The notes under the pieces were generated by a model that had not been told where the DNA came from, searched no databases, and saw nothing but the letters and a program-made list of their open reading frames with translations. The translations under genes and the position numbers were made by a program. Below are positions 47,829 through 57,791 of a stretch of 64,000 nucleotides of DNA, piece by piece (the first letter of the stretch is position 1; the number at the start of each line of letters is the position of its first letter). Source of the DNA: Adiantum capillus-veneris (taxonomy: Eukaryota; Streptophyta; Polypodiopsida; Polypodiales; Pteridaceae); contig CM043960.1 of NCBI GenBank assembly GCA_014529385.2, positions 38,229,281 through 38,293,280 on the forward strand, in the 5' to 3' direction.

Positions 47829-49464
47829 TCGTCCGGGAGGACTCAGACTAGGAGGGGGGGAGGTATACAGGTATACAGGAGCTACAAAGCAGCTACAAGC
47901 GACAAATACAAAGAAAAACAAAAATTATATTACAAGGGCAGGGTCTTACATGATTTCGTAATTTTTATGTTTGATTGCGGATGTTGATAATATTTATGCC
48001 CTTATATACCTTGTTTTGCAACAAGAAGAGATCAAATGATGAATTTGGGTCTCTAGACGTGTAAATATCACTAAATAAGAGTGTTTTTGGAGCTAAAAAG
48101 TGAAAAAAAGTGGTAATCCAAGTCCAGAAATCACAAATAAGTGTATATTCATATACACAGGGTTACCTGCTATTTATTGTGTATGTTTGGAATTTTTTGG
48201 CTTCAATTTGCTATTTTCCTTTATTTTTTATGATTTTCTTGATAAAAGTAAAAGAAAAATAAAAAAGTAGGTGAAACGAGATAAAAAAAAAGAAAAGAAT
48301 AGATGGCGATGATCCTAATGACAAGGGAAACCCATGGTAAAAATTGAGTACAATTCGGAAAAAGTTGCGGAAAGCCCAAAATGATAGAACTTTGGCAAAG
48401 TGGACAAATTTCTCAGAAACAGGTCAAACGGAGTCCAAATTGAGAAATTTCAAATCCTAAAGTGCATTTCACGACGAGATAGGAGCACATGTCAAATTTG
48501 GTAACAAGTGATCTGGGAAGTCCGAAGTTAAGTATTTTTCACATCACTTTCAAGCTCATTTCCACTATTACCTTCTTGGAGAGAGCAAAGAGCACACAGG
48601 AGCATCCAGCCTTCTACAGCCTTCTACGACTGCTACGAGAGCTCAGAGGACACCAGACATGAGAGGTAGACTCGTTGCCATAAGCTTATCATTAACTTTT
48701 GTCGCGAAAACTGACCAAAACCAAGAAACAAGAGCAGACGGGGAATGCGGTAGAATGCTAGGTAGGGGCACAACCGCCTAACCAAACCTTGCAAGAACTT
48801 ATAGGTGGGTTACCCTAGTATAGAAGATGGGTTTCTAACACTCAAAGCTCGAGAAAGAACGGCTGGAAAAACCCTAGGTCAACAGAGCCTGCAAGAGGCA
48901 AACAGGAAAAAGTTGTCGAAACGACACAAAACTTCTCAGGAAGCTTAACAACATCGAGGGCAATGCAACCATGGAGTATCTCCAGGTTTGGACCACCAAA
49001 AGTGGGTCAAAGCAACCGATTTGACGACAGACACACAAAGTGTCATTTTGGCATAACGGCTGAAATTGACGACCGAATGAAATGAAACTTCACAAGCAGC
49101 TTCAAATATACATGGATGACTTATGTTTGCAAGCAAAACCCAAAAGAAAGCTGATTCACTTACCGATGGTGAAAAAGACGCTTTCGGGCAACCAAAAGGA
49201 GAAAGATGGAGAACGGGGAGCCAAAGTCAAGTTCAACCAAATAGATGGCTTCACAACATATCCAAGGAGCTGGATATGCAACTCTCGAGAAGAAAAGTTG
49301 AAGAAATTCAACTCCAAGACAAAAAGACGACTTCGAAGACTGAAATGCCTATAAGGGGGCTTTTTAGCTAAACTGATGACTTTTTAAGTTGAAAACTAGT
49401 TAGCAGGGCTTAGGGCACTAGCACAAAGCATTCTTTGCACAAAAAGACCAACATTTCAAGAAAA
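47829..49464 (+). other. Spacer between pol and second palindrome array of element D
   Basis: AT-rich, without a convincing gene. A lysine/glutamine-rich open stretch at 49123-49371 (NISKELDMQLSRRKVEEIQL) has some likeness to the sequence just before gag in element E (57540-57610). It may be part of a duplicated leader. Confidence 0.55.
49104..49126 (+). repeat. 23-bp copy of the RT active-site segment
   Basis: The 23 bases at 49104-49126 are identical to 44060-44082, which encode IYMDDLC of RT. The identity does not extend on either side. Confidence 0.8.
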
Positions 49465-50473
49465 GACATCATACGCGTATGATGTCTCACAGCATGAATT
49501 TCACATCCATTTCAACATTTGAGTGCATAGCCTCATTCCACATGTTAATCACATCCTATGAACCAAGTATCATGAGAATTGGAGTTAGAAAACCCAAGGA
49601 AAACCAAAAAGACGCAAATTAGGCCATAAAATTGATTTTTGGTCCTAATTTTGTCAAAATAACTCCAAACTCATTGAAACTTTGTAGGATTGTTGATTAA
49701 CACATCTACAAGCTATCTGGAACCAAAAAGCACCATTTTGACACAAAAGACATCATACGCGTATGATGTCTATTTGCACTTACAGAGCCAAAACTCCTCA
49801 TTTGTCATCATACATCCATTATGTATATCTAATACATGCTACATATGAAATTTGGAACCATTTGGTCAAGAGGATCACCCCATTAGCCCAATTGAGGGAA
49901 AATCCTTCACCTAAAGCCTATTTTTGGCCCAAATCCAACATACTCAAGTCCAAACCAAGATTTGAGTAGAAACAGTCCTTCACTAGTACATGGGGAGTCC
50001 ACAGAACCAATCCCATGCAAAATTGATGAAAAAGACATCATACGCGTATGATGTCTCCAGAGCCATTTTTAGCCCAAAATCTATCCAAACTTCATAAATC
50101 CACTGAATAAGCCTATCTAAAGCCAAATCCAAGCTTATAGAGAAATTTGATCCAAAAATACACTAAAAGACATCATACGCGTATTATGTCTCACTATGTG
50201 ATTTTGGCACCTCAGGGCTTCAACCACCAAACAGAAGTGATCTACATGCCATTTGAAAGTGAACCACCAAGTTTTATCCAATTTGGATCATAAAATCCAA
50301 ATCCCTTTCAAAATTTTGCTAAGAGCCGAAACTGGACTAAACTGGCCAAAACTTGACCAAATGGGATCCAAACTCAAATCCAAGCATATGATAATCATGT
50401 ATACACTATCAGCTACAAGCACAACCAATATGAAGTCATTTTGACACAAAAGACATCATACGCGTATGATGTC
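49465..50473 (+). repeat. Second palindrome array of element D (before the 3' ORF)
   Basis: Same 22-bp palindrome as the first array. Exact copies at 49465-49486, 49749-49770, 50034-50055 and 50452-50473; one-mismatch copy at 50169-50190. Spacing between starts is 284, 285, 135 and 283 bp, more regular than in the other arrays. Confidence 0.93.
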
Positions 50474-50640
50474 TCCAGCATGATTTTGAGCCCATTTTGC
50501 ATATTTTTTCACCTAGCTTGAATCCTTAGGCCCTGAATAGCTCATGTTTCAATTTTCAAGTCATTTGAATAGTTAAAAGCTTCATTTCGGCTTTCAGTAC
50601 TAAAAAGACGCTAACTTCTGAAATTGGAGTTACAGGATCC

Positions 50641-52263
50641 ATGGATTCCGCCAAGTCATAGGCAACGAAGAGAAAAAGACCGACAATCAAAGATGCTCTT
50701 GCAGAAGCGGAACCCTTTAACATTCCAGCACAAACCCTCAAGCCAACCAAAACTTGGGTGGAGGAAGTAGTATTGGAGAAAGAGGGAATAAAGATCTACT
50801 AGGGGACTTTCAGAGATCCTCAAGGACAAGCGGTGGATGTACGGATGATCCCACAGGAATTGGTAGATTATAGCAGGTCAGAAGACATCAGCAGGTACCT
50901 GGAAAGGGCAGACTTGCACAATTTCTTCACCTCGAGACCATCAGGTGTGGATACAAGAAGAGTGTACGAGTTGGCAACATCCATTCAGAAGGATGGCAAA
51001 GACACATTGACAGCCATGGATGGAGAGAAAGTAGAAGTACAGATCACTGCACAACTCATTGCAGACGCATTGAAGCTGCACAACAAAGGGATCTCGGTCA
51101 GGGAAAGAAGGGAGGCCATAGAGGTCTATGGGCCCAAGAAGCAAAATGCAACCTATGGAGATATGGCGGACCCAAGAGCGGCAACCCTTTGCCGGCTGTA
51201 CAACCAATTTCTTCATGTTTGCAGTAAAAGACGGCAAAAGTATACGACACCACCCCATGCCATTGCGACCACCATCACATGGGCATTAAAGAGCAATATG
51301 CCAAAAGAGGTGAATTACGCTCAACACATCCACGAGCAAGTAATTGCCATGCACAACGAGAAGCCAAAGTACATAGGAGGAGCGGAAATTCTGACAAGAA
51401 TAGCTTATGAAGCTATTGGAGCTAGAGATCAGTGGCCAAAGGTTCCCTCCCAGAATGAGTGGCTTAGAGAAGCCGACAAGGAGGAAGAACAACCCGAAGT
51501 ATCCAAGATGGCATCCACAAGAGCACGCCGGAAACTAGAAGTAGTTTCAGAACCTGCAGAGGATGTGGACGAGCCGCTTGAGAAGAAAGTAAAGAAGAAG
51601 GTTGCTCCCAAGCAAACCAAAAGCCAGAAAGCGGCAAGAATGGAAAGACTAGTGGAGCAGTTTAGAGCGGAAAGAGCTCTAAAGGGTGACTTTGAAGAAA
51701 AGTGGGTGCCAGACCTCACTAAAGTCGGAACTAGCTCAGCCAGGCCACATATTGATCAATACGATCAATATATTAAAGCTTATGAGGAGTCAGAGGCTAT
51801 TCTGGAGAAGCAACCTGTCGAGCCATACAATGAAGAGGAGGTACAACAATTAAAAGCTGAGCTGAAAAAAGACGACAAGGGGAAAAGGAAAGTAGATGAG
51901 TCTACTAAGCCTCAAGAGAAAGATGGCCAAGCCGATGAAGGGAAAGCCAAGGAAGCTGAGGAAAGATATCCCTCTATGACTGATGTACCAAGCCCTAAGA
52001 AGACGGGAAAAATTGTGGAGGAGACCACAGTAGAGGTGGACACAGATGATTTGGAAAAGCCAGAGGCCGAGACCAAAGAAAAGAAGATAGATCCAGTTCA
52101 GCAAAAGAGAAATGATTATGAGGATCTGGTAGAGATAGGATACACCGAAGAAGAAGCCCTTGAGGCAGTTTATGGGATCACCCTACAAAAACAAGATGAA
52201 CGGAGGAAAAAACAAAGAGTAAAAAAGAAAGTGAAGAGAAACTGTACGAACCGAAAGTACTAG
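50641..52263 (+). CDS. 3' ORF of element D, N-terminal part
   Basis: ATG 50641 opens the frame, which has TAG at 50659 and near 50800 and is then open to 52263. It contains YLERADLHNFFTSRPSGVDTRRVYELATSI and later ITAQLIADALKLHNKG. This is loosely like the plant 'Transposase_32' domain found in ORFs of Athila/Ogre-type elements; the match is by eye only. The rest is rich in K and E. It occupies the env-like place but I see no membrane segment. An A-run indel near 52205-52225 links it to the next part. Confidence 0.6.
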
Positions 52264-52943
52264 AAGAGCCAAAGCCAGTGGAGGTGGTGGCGGAAAGAGC
52301 TTTAGAGTTGACAGATGATGATGAAAAAGACATGCACATGGTGCATGAACTGCTCAGCAAGATAAAAGAAAGGTCCAAGGCAAAGGAAGTAGAGATTGAG
52401 ACAGCCAAACAAAGGGAAGCGGAGTTGCAGAGAAAATTAGAGAATGCTATGACTGAATCTGAAAGTCATAAAGCATCACTCTATGACGCGGAAAACGAGA
52501 GAGACGGCTTGATACTCCAGCTAGCCGAGGCTTCAAGAGAAGTAACAAGTGCACAGGAAGCAAGGGAGTGGATAGAGGATGAGTTGGAGGCGGCTAAGGA
52601 TGAGCTCATTGAGCTAAGGGAGAGAGTCGAGCTCCAAGAAAGAACAATCACTAGACTCAGGACTACCCCTAGAGCTTGCAGAGCAGGAACCGAACAAGAG
52701 GGAGCTATCATACCAGCTTTGGAAGACCAGGTCCGAAGCTTACAAAGAGAGCTGAGATTAGAGCAAGTGCAAAGGTTGCACATTGCGGAGGGATCGTTGG
52801 CCGCAGAGGAGAGGCTTACATTAGAAAATCAAACACTACGGACAGAGAATGAGACCCTCCGCAAACAGCTCCAAGATCTACAAGAGCAACAAAGAAGAGA
52901 GACAGAGACACCACAAGAAGAATCAGGTGGAGCAGCCATATAG
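52264..52943 (+). CDS. 3' ORF of element D, coiled-coil part
   Basis: Frame continues after the indel (EEPKPVEVVAERALELTDDD). Long heptad-rich E/K/Q/L sequence, for example LQRKLENAMTESESHKASLY and RLTLENQTLRTENETLRKQL, predicts an extended coiled coil. Ends at TAG 52941, after which the same frame continues. It has no start codon of its own, so it is part of one larger protein. Confidence 0.6.
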
Positions 52944-53906
52944 CTACCAGAAACTAGAGAGGCAACCACAATTGAAGATCCAGCCCGAGCTCAAGAGGTG
53001 GCCTCGACTTCAAGAATCTCTGAAGAAGAAGAAGAAAGGCTCCATGACCAAATAGAAAAGTCAGCAGAGGAGAGTGCCAAGGCGGAAATGGAATGGGAGA
53101 GGAGACTCCTAATCTCCATTAGACTTCAGGGACTAGACACAAAAGTGCTCCATGAACAGTGGATGCAACCCAGCCTGCCTTTCCCTTTGATGAAATTTGA
53201 AGTGCTAAAGACGAAAAAGAGAATAGAGGAGGAGCAGTATGTCGCTCTTTACGAAGGCGACATCACAAAGGAGGAACAATCAAAGAAGATAGTAGATTCA
53301 CATCCTAGATGGAGGAAAGGTTGGCTGAAAAAATACCCAGCCTACCTCATCTACTTGGTGGAGGCACCAAAGGAGATTCGGGAGGATGCAACCTTCTGCC
53401 CGGTGTCAAGAGTCAGAAACTGGAAAGAGCATGGCAGGATTGCAAAAAAGAAGCCAAATTGGCTTAATTATCCCAGGATGCCAGGACCAAAGGAAGGAGA
53501 GAGAATAGGTAAAGCCTACATGGTGAAAACCCTAACGGGCACCATCAAGCTCTTTACTGGCTCTCCTGACCTTTCATGTCAGATGCTCAAGAAAATCTGC
53601 AGGACTCTCTTAGCTTGCATTGAAGTGTTCGCGCCAGATAAAGCCACGACCTCGAGTCTACTATCGACGGCCGACACAGTGAGTGATATGATGTACGATC
53701 TTTTATTGCAGCCTTCTCCAAAAGTGTTACACCTCCTATACCAAAGGATTATGTTTTTGCCTAGCTTCCACATGCAAACATTCGAAGAAGCTTTCTACAC
53801 CGGCTTTTTCACCCACGAAAGCAAAATATTCGGCCCAACCTTGACCATCGGCAACCTACGATACGAGTCACATTTGCAGATGCTCAAGACGAAAGGACTT
53901 TATTGA
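52944..53906 (+). CDS. 3' ORF of element D, C-terminal domain
   Basis: In frame with the coiled coil. After an E-rich start it holds a compact-looking domain of about 250 residues (WRKGWLKKYPAYLIYLVEAP, MVKTLTGTIKLFTGSPDLSC, HLLYQRIMFLPSFHMQTFEE). I do not recognise it. It ends at 53906, 37 bp before the polypurine tract. Confidence 0.6.
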   Translation, partial: LPETREATTIEDPARAQEVASTSRISEEEEERLHDQIEKSAEESAKAEMEWERRLLISIRLQGLDTKVLHEQWMQPSLPFPLMKFEVLKTKKRIEEEQYVALYEGDITKEEQSKKIVDSHPRWRKGWLKKYPAYLIYLVEAPKEIREDATFCPVSRVRNWKEHGRIAKKKPNWLNYPRMPGPKEGERIGKAYMVKTLTGTIKLFTGSPDLSCQMLKKICRTLLACIEVFAPDKATTSSLLSTADTVSDMMYDLLLQPSPKVLHLLYQRIMFLPSFHMQTFEEAFYTGFFTHESKIFGPTLTIGNLRYESHLQMLKTKGLY

Positions 53907-53943
53907 CCAAGCATAAAAAGTCATGTCAGGGACGACATGAACG

Positions 53944-53956
53944 CGGAGGGGGGGGG
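53944..53956 (+). promoter_or_regulatory. Polypurine tract of element D
   Basis: CGGAGGGGGGGGG abuts the 3' LTR. Confidence 0.85.
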
Positions 53957-54898
53957 TGTTGAGCCAGTAGAGGATCACACCCACATTTTTGCTCACACTC
54001 ATCATTTTGTAACCATTGATTGTAATAAATGTCTTTCCGACATTAATTTTGATTTAAGCCATTCATTAAGTAACGGGACTCAATTGAGTTTTCAGCTTGT
54101 AATCCCGAAGTAATTTCACTTGCTGATGTAATTAGTTAGAGATGTTCTCACCTCCAAGGCTGAGGTATATAAGCCAAAGTTTTTGTAACCTAAGGGATTC
54201 AGATTATTAATCAAAGTGAGTTTTTTGAGCACCGTGACTGTGTTTGAGAGAGGCAGAGAGAGAGAGTGAGAGTCTTATCTACTTGCTACGCGAGCTACGG
54301 AGCCGCCATTGGAGAAGCAACACCGCCATTGTGTTAGCAACGGCGAGAGCTACACACAGATACCAAGAGTGCGCGCTATCGGCTTCTATGTGTGGTAAGT
54401 TCCTACGAGCTTCGGTGTGAGTTTTCTTCCAATTCGTGTGTCGGAATGGAGCGTGCAGCATATCTATAGAACCACAACGAGTACAGCTACACATTGGTAC
54501 CATCTGGGTCAAGTTTCGATCACCTGTATTTTTCGGCCTGTCTTCATACGCGTTTACCGCACGGAGTGGTTATAGGTTGAGTTTGCAGTTCAAGTCTTCA
54601 GGGTGTTGTTCTTACCTAGTGTATAGACTTCCCCTTGAGTTTGAGATCGATTCAATGATTCTAGATCCTGTTTCGTATAGCATTTTTTCGTAGTACGGAT
54701 TTCAGTCACCTGCGTATTTTAGAACTTAGATTTGATTTCCTTAGTAGTGATTGTCATTAGAAGGTCGAGTAGGTGATTTGACATCCACCTAGTTGTTTCC
54801 ATGCGCCTGCGGGTCAAGCTCCGTCCTCGTCTGACAAATTCTGTTGTTGGTTGAGTTCTCGCTATTTAGCTTCCGCTAGCGGCGTAACTGGCTTAACA
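53957..54898 (+). repeat. 3' LTR of element D
   Basis: 942 bp; about 22 substitutions from the 5' LTR by my count. Half-palindrome at 54540-54560. Confidence 0.95.
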
Positions 54899-55694
54899 CC
54901 AAGGCTACAAGCTTCCAGATTGTATCAGCCAGTCATTTCCCAGCTTTGGTGGAACTCTAGATTATTAGTTTTGACCACCCAAAAACCTTGGCTAAGGTAT
55001 AAAAGCCGATTTTTGTAAGTTTTTTATAAGTTTTGGATAAGAAATACACAGCGTGAGCTAACGACGCTCACTTCTCTCCTTCTCGCGCTTCTTACTCCCT
55101 CTCTGGTTGTCACATTGCGAATGCGTTTGTTGCATTGCAACCGCAGGTAAGAGCTCTACGCATTGACGTAAGCCATTCACCGTATTTCATAGATTTTGGT
55201 GTCGCCGACCCGCGGGTTAATTTCATCATAACTAGGAATTACACTTTTAAATAAAAAACTAAGCATAGGCGAGGTATTGGGGCCTCATTGCTAAGCATTT
55301 AGATGCATTCTGGGTCGAAAACGACTAGGTAAAAAATCCACTACTGTTAATAATCAAGATTTTGGAACTTGACATAAAGTGGGGTTTGAGGCCATAGTCA
55401 TGTGTGATTAGGTCTGTAAACTTGTTCCAAAAGTTTCGTTACATTTGGATGTCATTTGATGCTGTAGCGGATGTGATTTGCTTGCCGATGAGTGATTGGC
55501 TTTTGGTGAGTTTAGTCACTTGAGTGTAGCTTGAGTTATATGCAAGTTGTTAGTTGTTTTTTGAGAGATTGACAACCTCTTGTAGTCTCTATGCACTAGT
55601 CGAGTCAGCTTTGTCCCATGGTTTGGCAAATTAATTGTGGTTCTCGCTAATACTGCAATAAGATAGGATAGTGAAGTTAGACATGCGTCCCACA
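54899..55694 (+). repeat. Element E 5' LTR, second part
   Basis: TATAAAAG box at 54998-55005, half-palindrome at 55346. The end CACA at 55694 is followed by TT and the primer site, as in A and D. Confidence 0.65.
55346..55361 (+). promoter_or_regulatory. LTR half-palindrome of element E
   Basis: GTTAATAATCAAGATT carries the left arm of this element's own leader palindrome at 56387 (GTTAATAATCG plus complement), with a decayed right side. 348 bp after the TATA box and 351 bp before the primer site, the same relative place as in A and D. Confidence 0.6.
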
Positions 55695-55696
55695 TT

Positions 55697-55714
55697 TCGT
55701 ATCGTTGCCGGGGA
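55697..55714 (+). promoter_or_regulatory. Primer-binding site of element E
   Basis: TCGTATCGTTGCCGGGGA; the right half matches the tRNA-Asp type, the left half is changed. Confidence 0.6.
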
Positions 55715-57791
55715 ACGAAGAGACCTAAACTAGGAAAAAACATGAGCGTCTTGTGTAGTTGTCCATTAACTTTCTCTAGGTTCACATAGAGTAAAACTTT
55801 CTTTTAGAAACCGCATAGCTTAAGATTGTCGTCTTTTGCTGTGTAGAGGTAGCTTGGAAGTAATCGTACTTGCTGAGTACCTTTAGGACTGTAGGATTGT
55901 AGATTTAGATTAGGATTTGGAGAATGATTGGTAGACGAGACAAGTCTTAAGATCAAGATTGTGAAAAACATAAAAAACACAAGAAAACGAGTGTTTGTGG
56001 ACACTTTCCACAACCCCATTGCATGAGAATCTAAGAGTAGGGTAAGTAGGATCTGAGGTGGATTTTAGAACATTGCTCTCTCTGAAAGAATCAAGTGTGA
56101 GTTGTTATTGGAAGTTGCAGAACTTCAGGTTTACGGCTAGAAATAGCTTGAAAAGACTCGAATCCACTCAATTCGACTGGAGAGTAAGCCTAAGAGTTGT
56201 CCAAACCGGTGGGTAAGCTCAAAGACACTTTGAGATAAAAATTTCAAGAGTTGGCCAAAACTCAGATTATTTACTTTTTCTTGATATTTTAGGCCAAATT
56301 AAGTTTTGACTTGATTCATAGGCTTGAAAAACATCATAAAAGACTGTCTTTGAGAAAATTGCAAAAAAAGTGCTCATTTCAAGCCTAAAGTTAATAATCG
56401 CGATTATTAACTTTTTGCTCTAAATTGGCCAAGGTTCATACCATTGACTCAATGCATGTGTACAAACAACTTTTGTAAAGGCCCAAAAGATTTGGATCAC
56501 TAAACTGGCAAAAAACTGGGTAAAAACTAAAGTTTGTACTAACTTTTTGAATCTTGAGTATAAATTTGGGAAAAATTTGTCAAAACTTGTTGAAATTTGA
56601 TTCATAGGCTTATGTTGATGTGATAAACATGTGTATATGCTCAATTGATAAAAAATTTACAAAAATTTATCAGAAGTAAATAATCGTGATTATTTACATC
56701 TGCCCTATTTTTCAACTTTTTTGACTAAGTCTGCATACCACTAGCTTCACCATGTTGTAATAAGCCCACAAACCAAATTTGGTAAGATTTGGACCATTGG
56801 AGTGAAATTTGTGACTAAAATTGCAAAGTCTGCGGACAGATAATTGATGACCATTTGACCAAAAATTGTCCAAACTTGATGGAAATTGGCTAGTGACCTT
56901 AACTTAAGGTGCTTAACAGATTTGTGTCAAAGTTGGGCCAAAAACTTGCAAAAATATAAATAATCGTGATTATTTATATCTGCTTCAAAACTTAATGATT
57001 TTGCAAATTTGAGTATACCACAAGTCAATTTTGGTGAAATTTGGATCCCAAAAGTGAGACTTAGGCTAGATTCTCGAAATTAGAGTCTATGGACACCGAA
57101 CAATTGATAAACTTGCTCAGAATTGGTTCAAACTTGTTGAAATTTGCCTAGAGACGCTAACAGGTTGTATACTTGCCAAACCTATCAAAAAAGTGTAAAA
57201 AACTGACAAAAGTAAATAATCATGATTATTTACTTCTGCTATCCAAAGACATCATTTTTGACTTTTGAACTTATACAGTGATAGACTAACATAATATAAG
57301 GCCACAGGGCAATTTTGGGTTCAATCAGATCAAAATTGTTACATGTGCACTCAATTTCCAGATTGCAGATCAAACCTTTGAATTCTCCTAAAGTCGAATT
57401 TGAAAGTCAAATTTTGACTCTCATAACTCGATTTGAAGTGATACACAGAGACCAATCACGAGAGTTCTCAAGAGCTCTACTGCCTTTATGGAAGAATAGC
57501 TAACTTGATTAAATTTGTACAGGAATCAGGTTGGAGACGAGGAATCAATGGCTTAACAAAAAGTTGCAATTGAATCGAGTGGAAATTGACGACAAGTCAA
57601 TCCAAAGGTGAGTACTCTATCAAGGGCTTCATAAGTCTATATGAAACTTAGATCTGGTTGTGTACTAGGAAATTAGGGCATACTTGGAGAAACCTCTAGT
57701 AGAGTATCTACCGAAGAAAGCATGAATCAAGGCAATTCCTTGCACACAATTCCTAAGAAGTCTCAGACACTTTTCAGATTCAACATCCGAA
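55715..57791 (+). other. Leader of element E
   Basis: About 2 kb without a supported gene, made of loose repeats (CAAACTTG, AAATTTGG, GATTTGGACC) around the palindromes listed separately. An open stretch near 57315-57503 is not convincing. Confidence 0.65.
56387..57235 (+). repeat. Leader palindrome array of element E
   Basis: Four sites. 56387-56414 is a perfect 28-bp palindrome, centre CGCG. 56676-56697 and 56954-56979 are palindromes with centre CGTG (one mismatch each). 57210-57235 is a perfect 26-bp palindrome with centre CATG. Common arm: (G)TAAATAATC. Start spacing is 289, 278 and 256 bp. Confidence 0.9.

Larger units (their letters stand above)
35865..54898 (+). mobile_element. Element D: giant 19-kb Ty3-lineage retrotransposon
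   Basis: Exactly 19,034 bp with 942-bp LTRs and the exact target duplication CCAAG (35860-35864, 54899-54903). Order: LTR, primer site, palindrome leader, Gag, protease 1, RT, RNase H, two HHCC zinc regions, integrase core, protease 2, W-repeat tail, second palindrome region, large 3' ORF, polypurine tract, LTR. I count about 22 LTR differences, or roughly 98% identity. pol carries several lesions. It is nested in the 5' LTR of its relative E. Confidence 0.95.

Noticed and set aside
50641..53906. 3' ORF of element D as an envelope protein
   Set aside because: No signal peptide or membrane segment is visible; the content is a coiled coil and globular domains.
3703..57235. Palindromes as ends of small inverted-repeat transposons (MITEs)
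   Set aside because: They have no loop or internal sequence, no target duplications, and their arms are specific to each host element.
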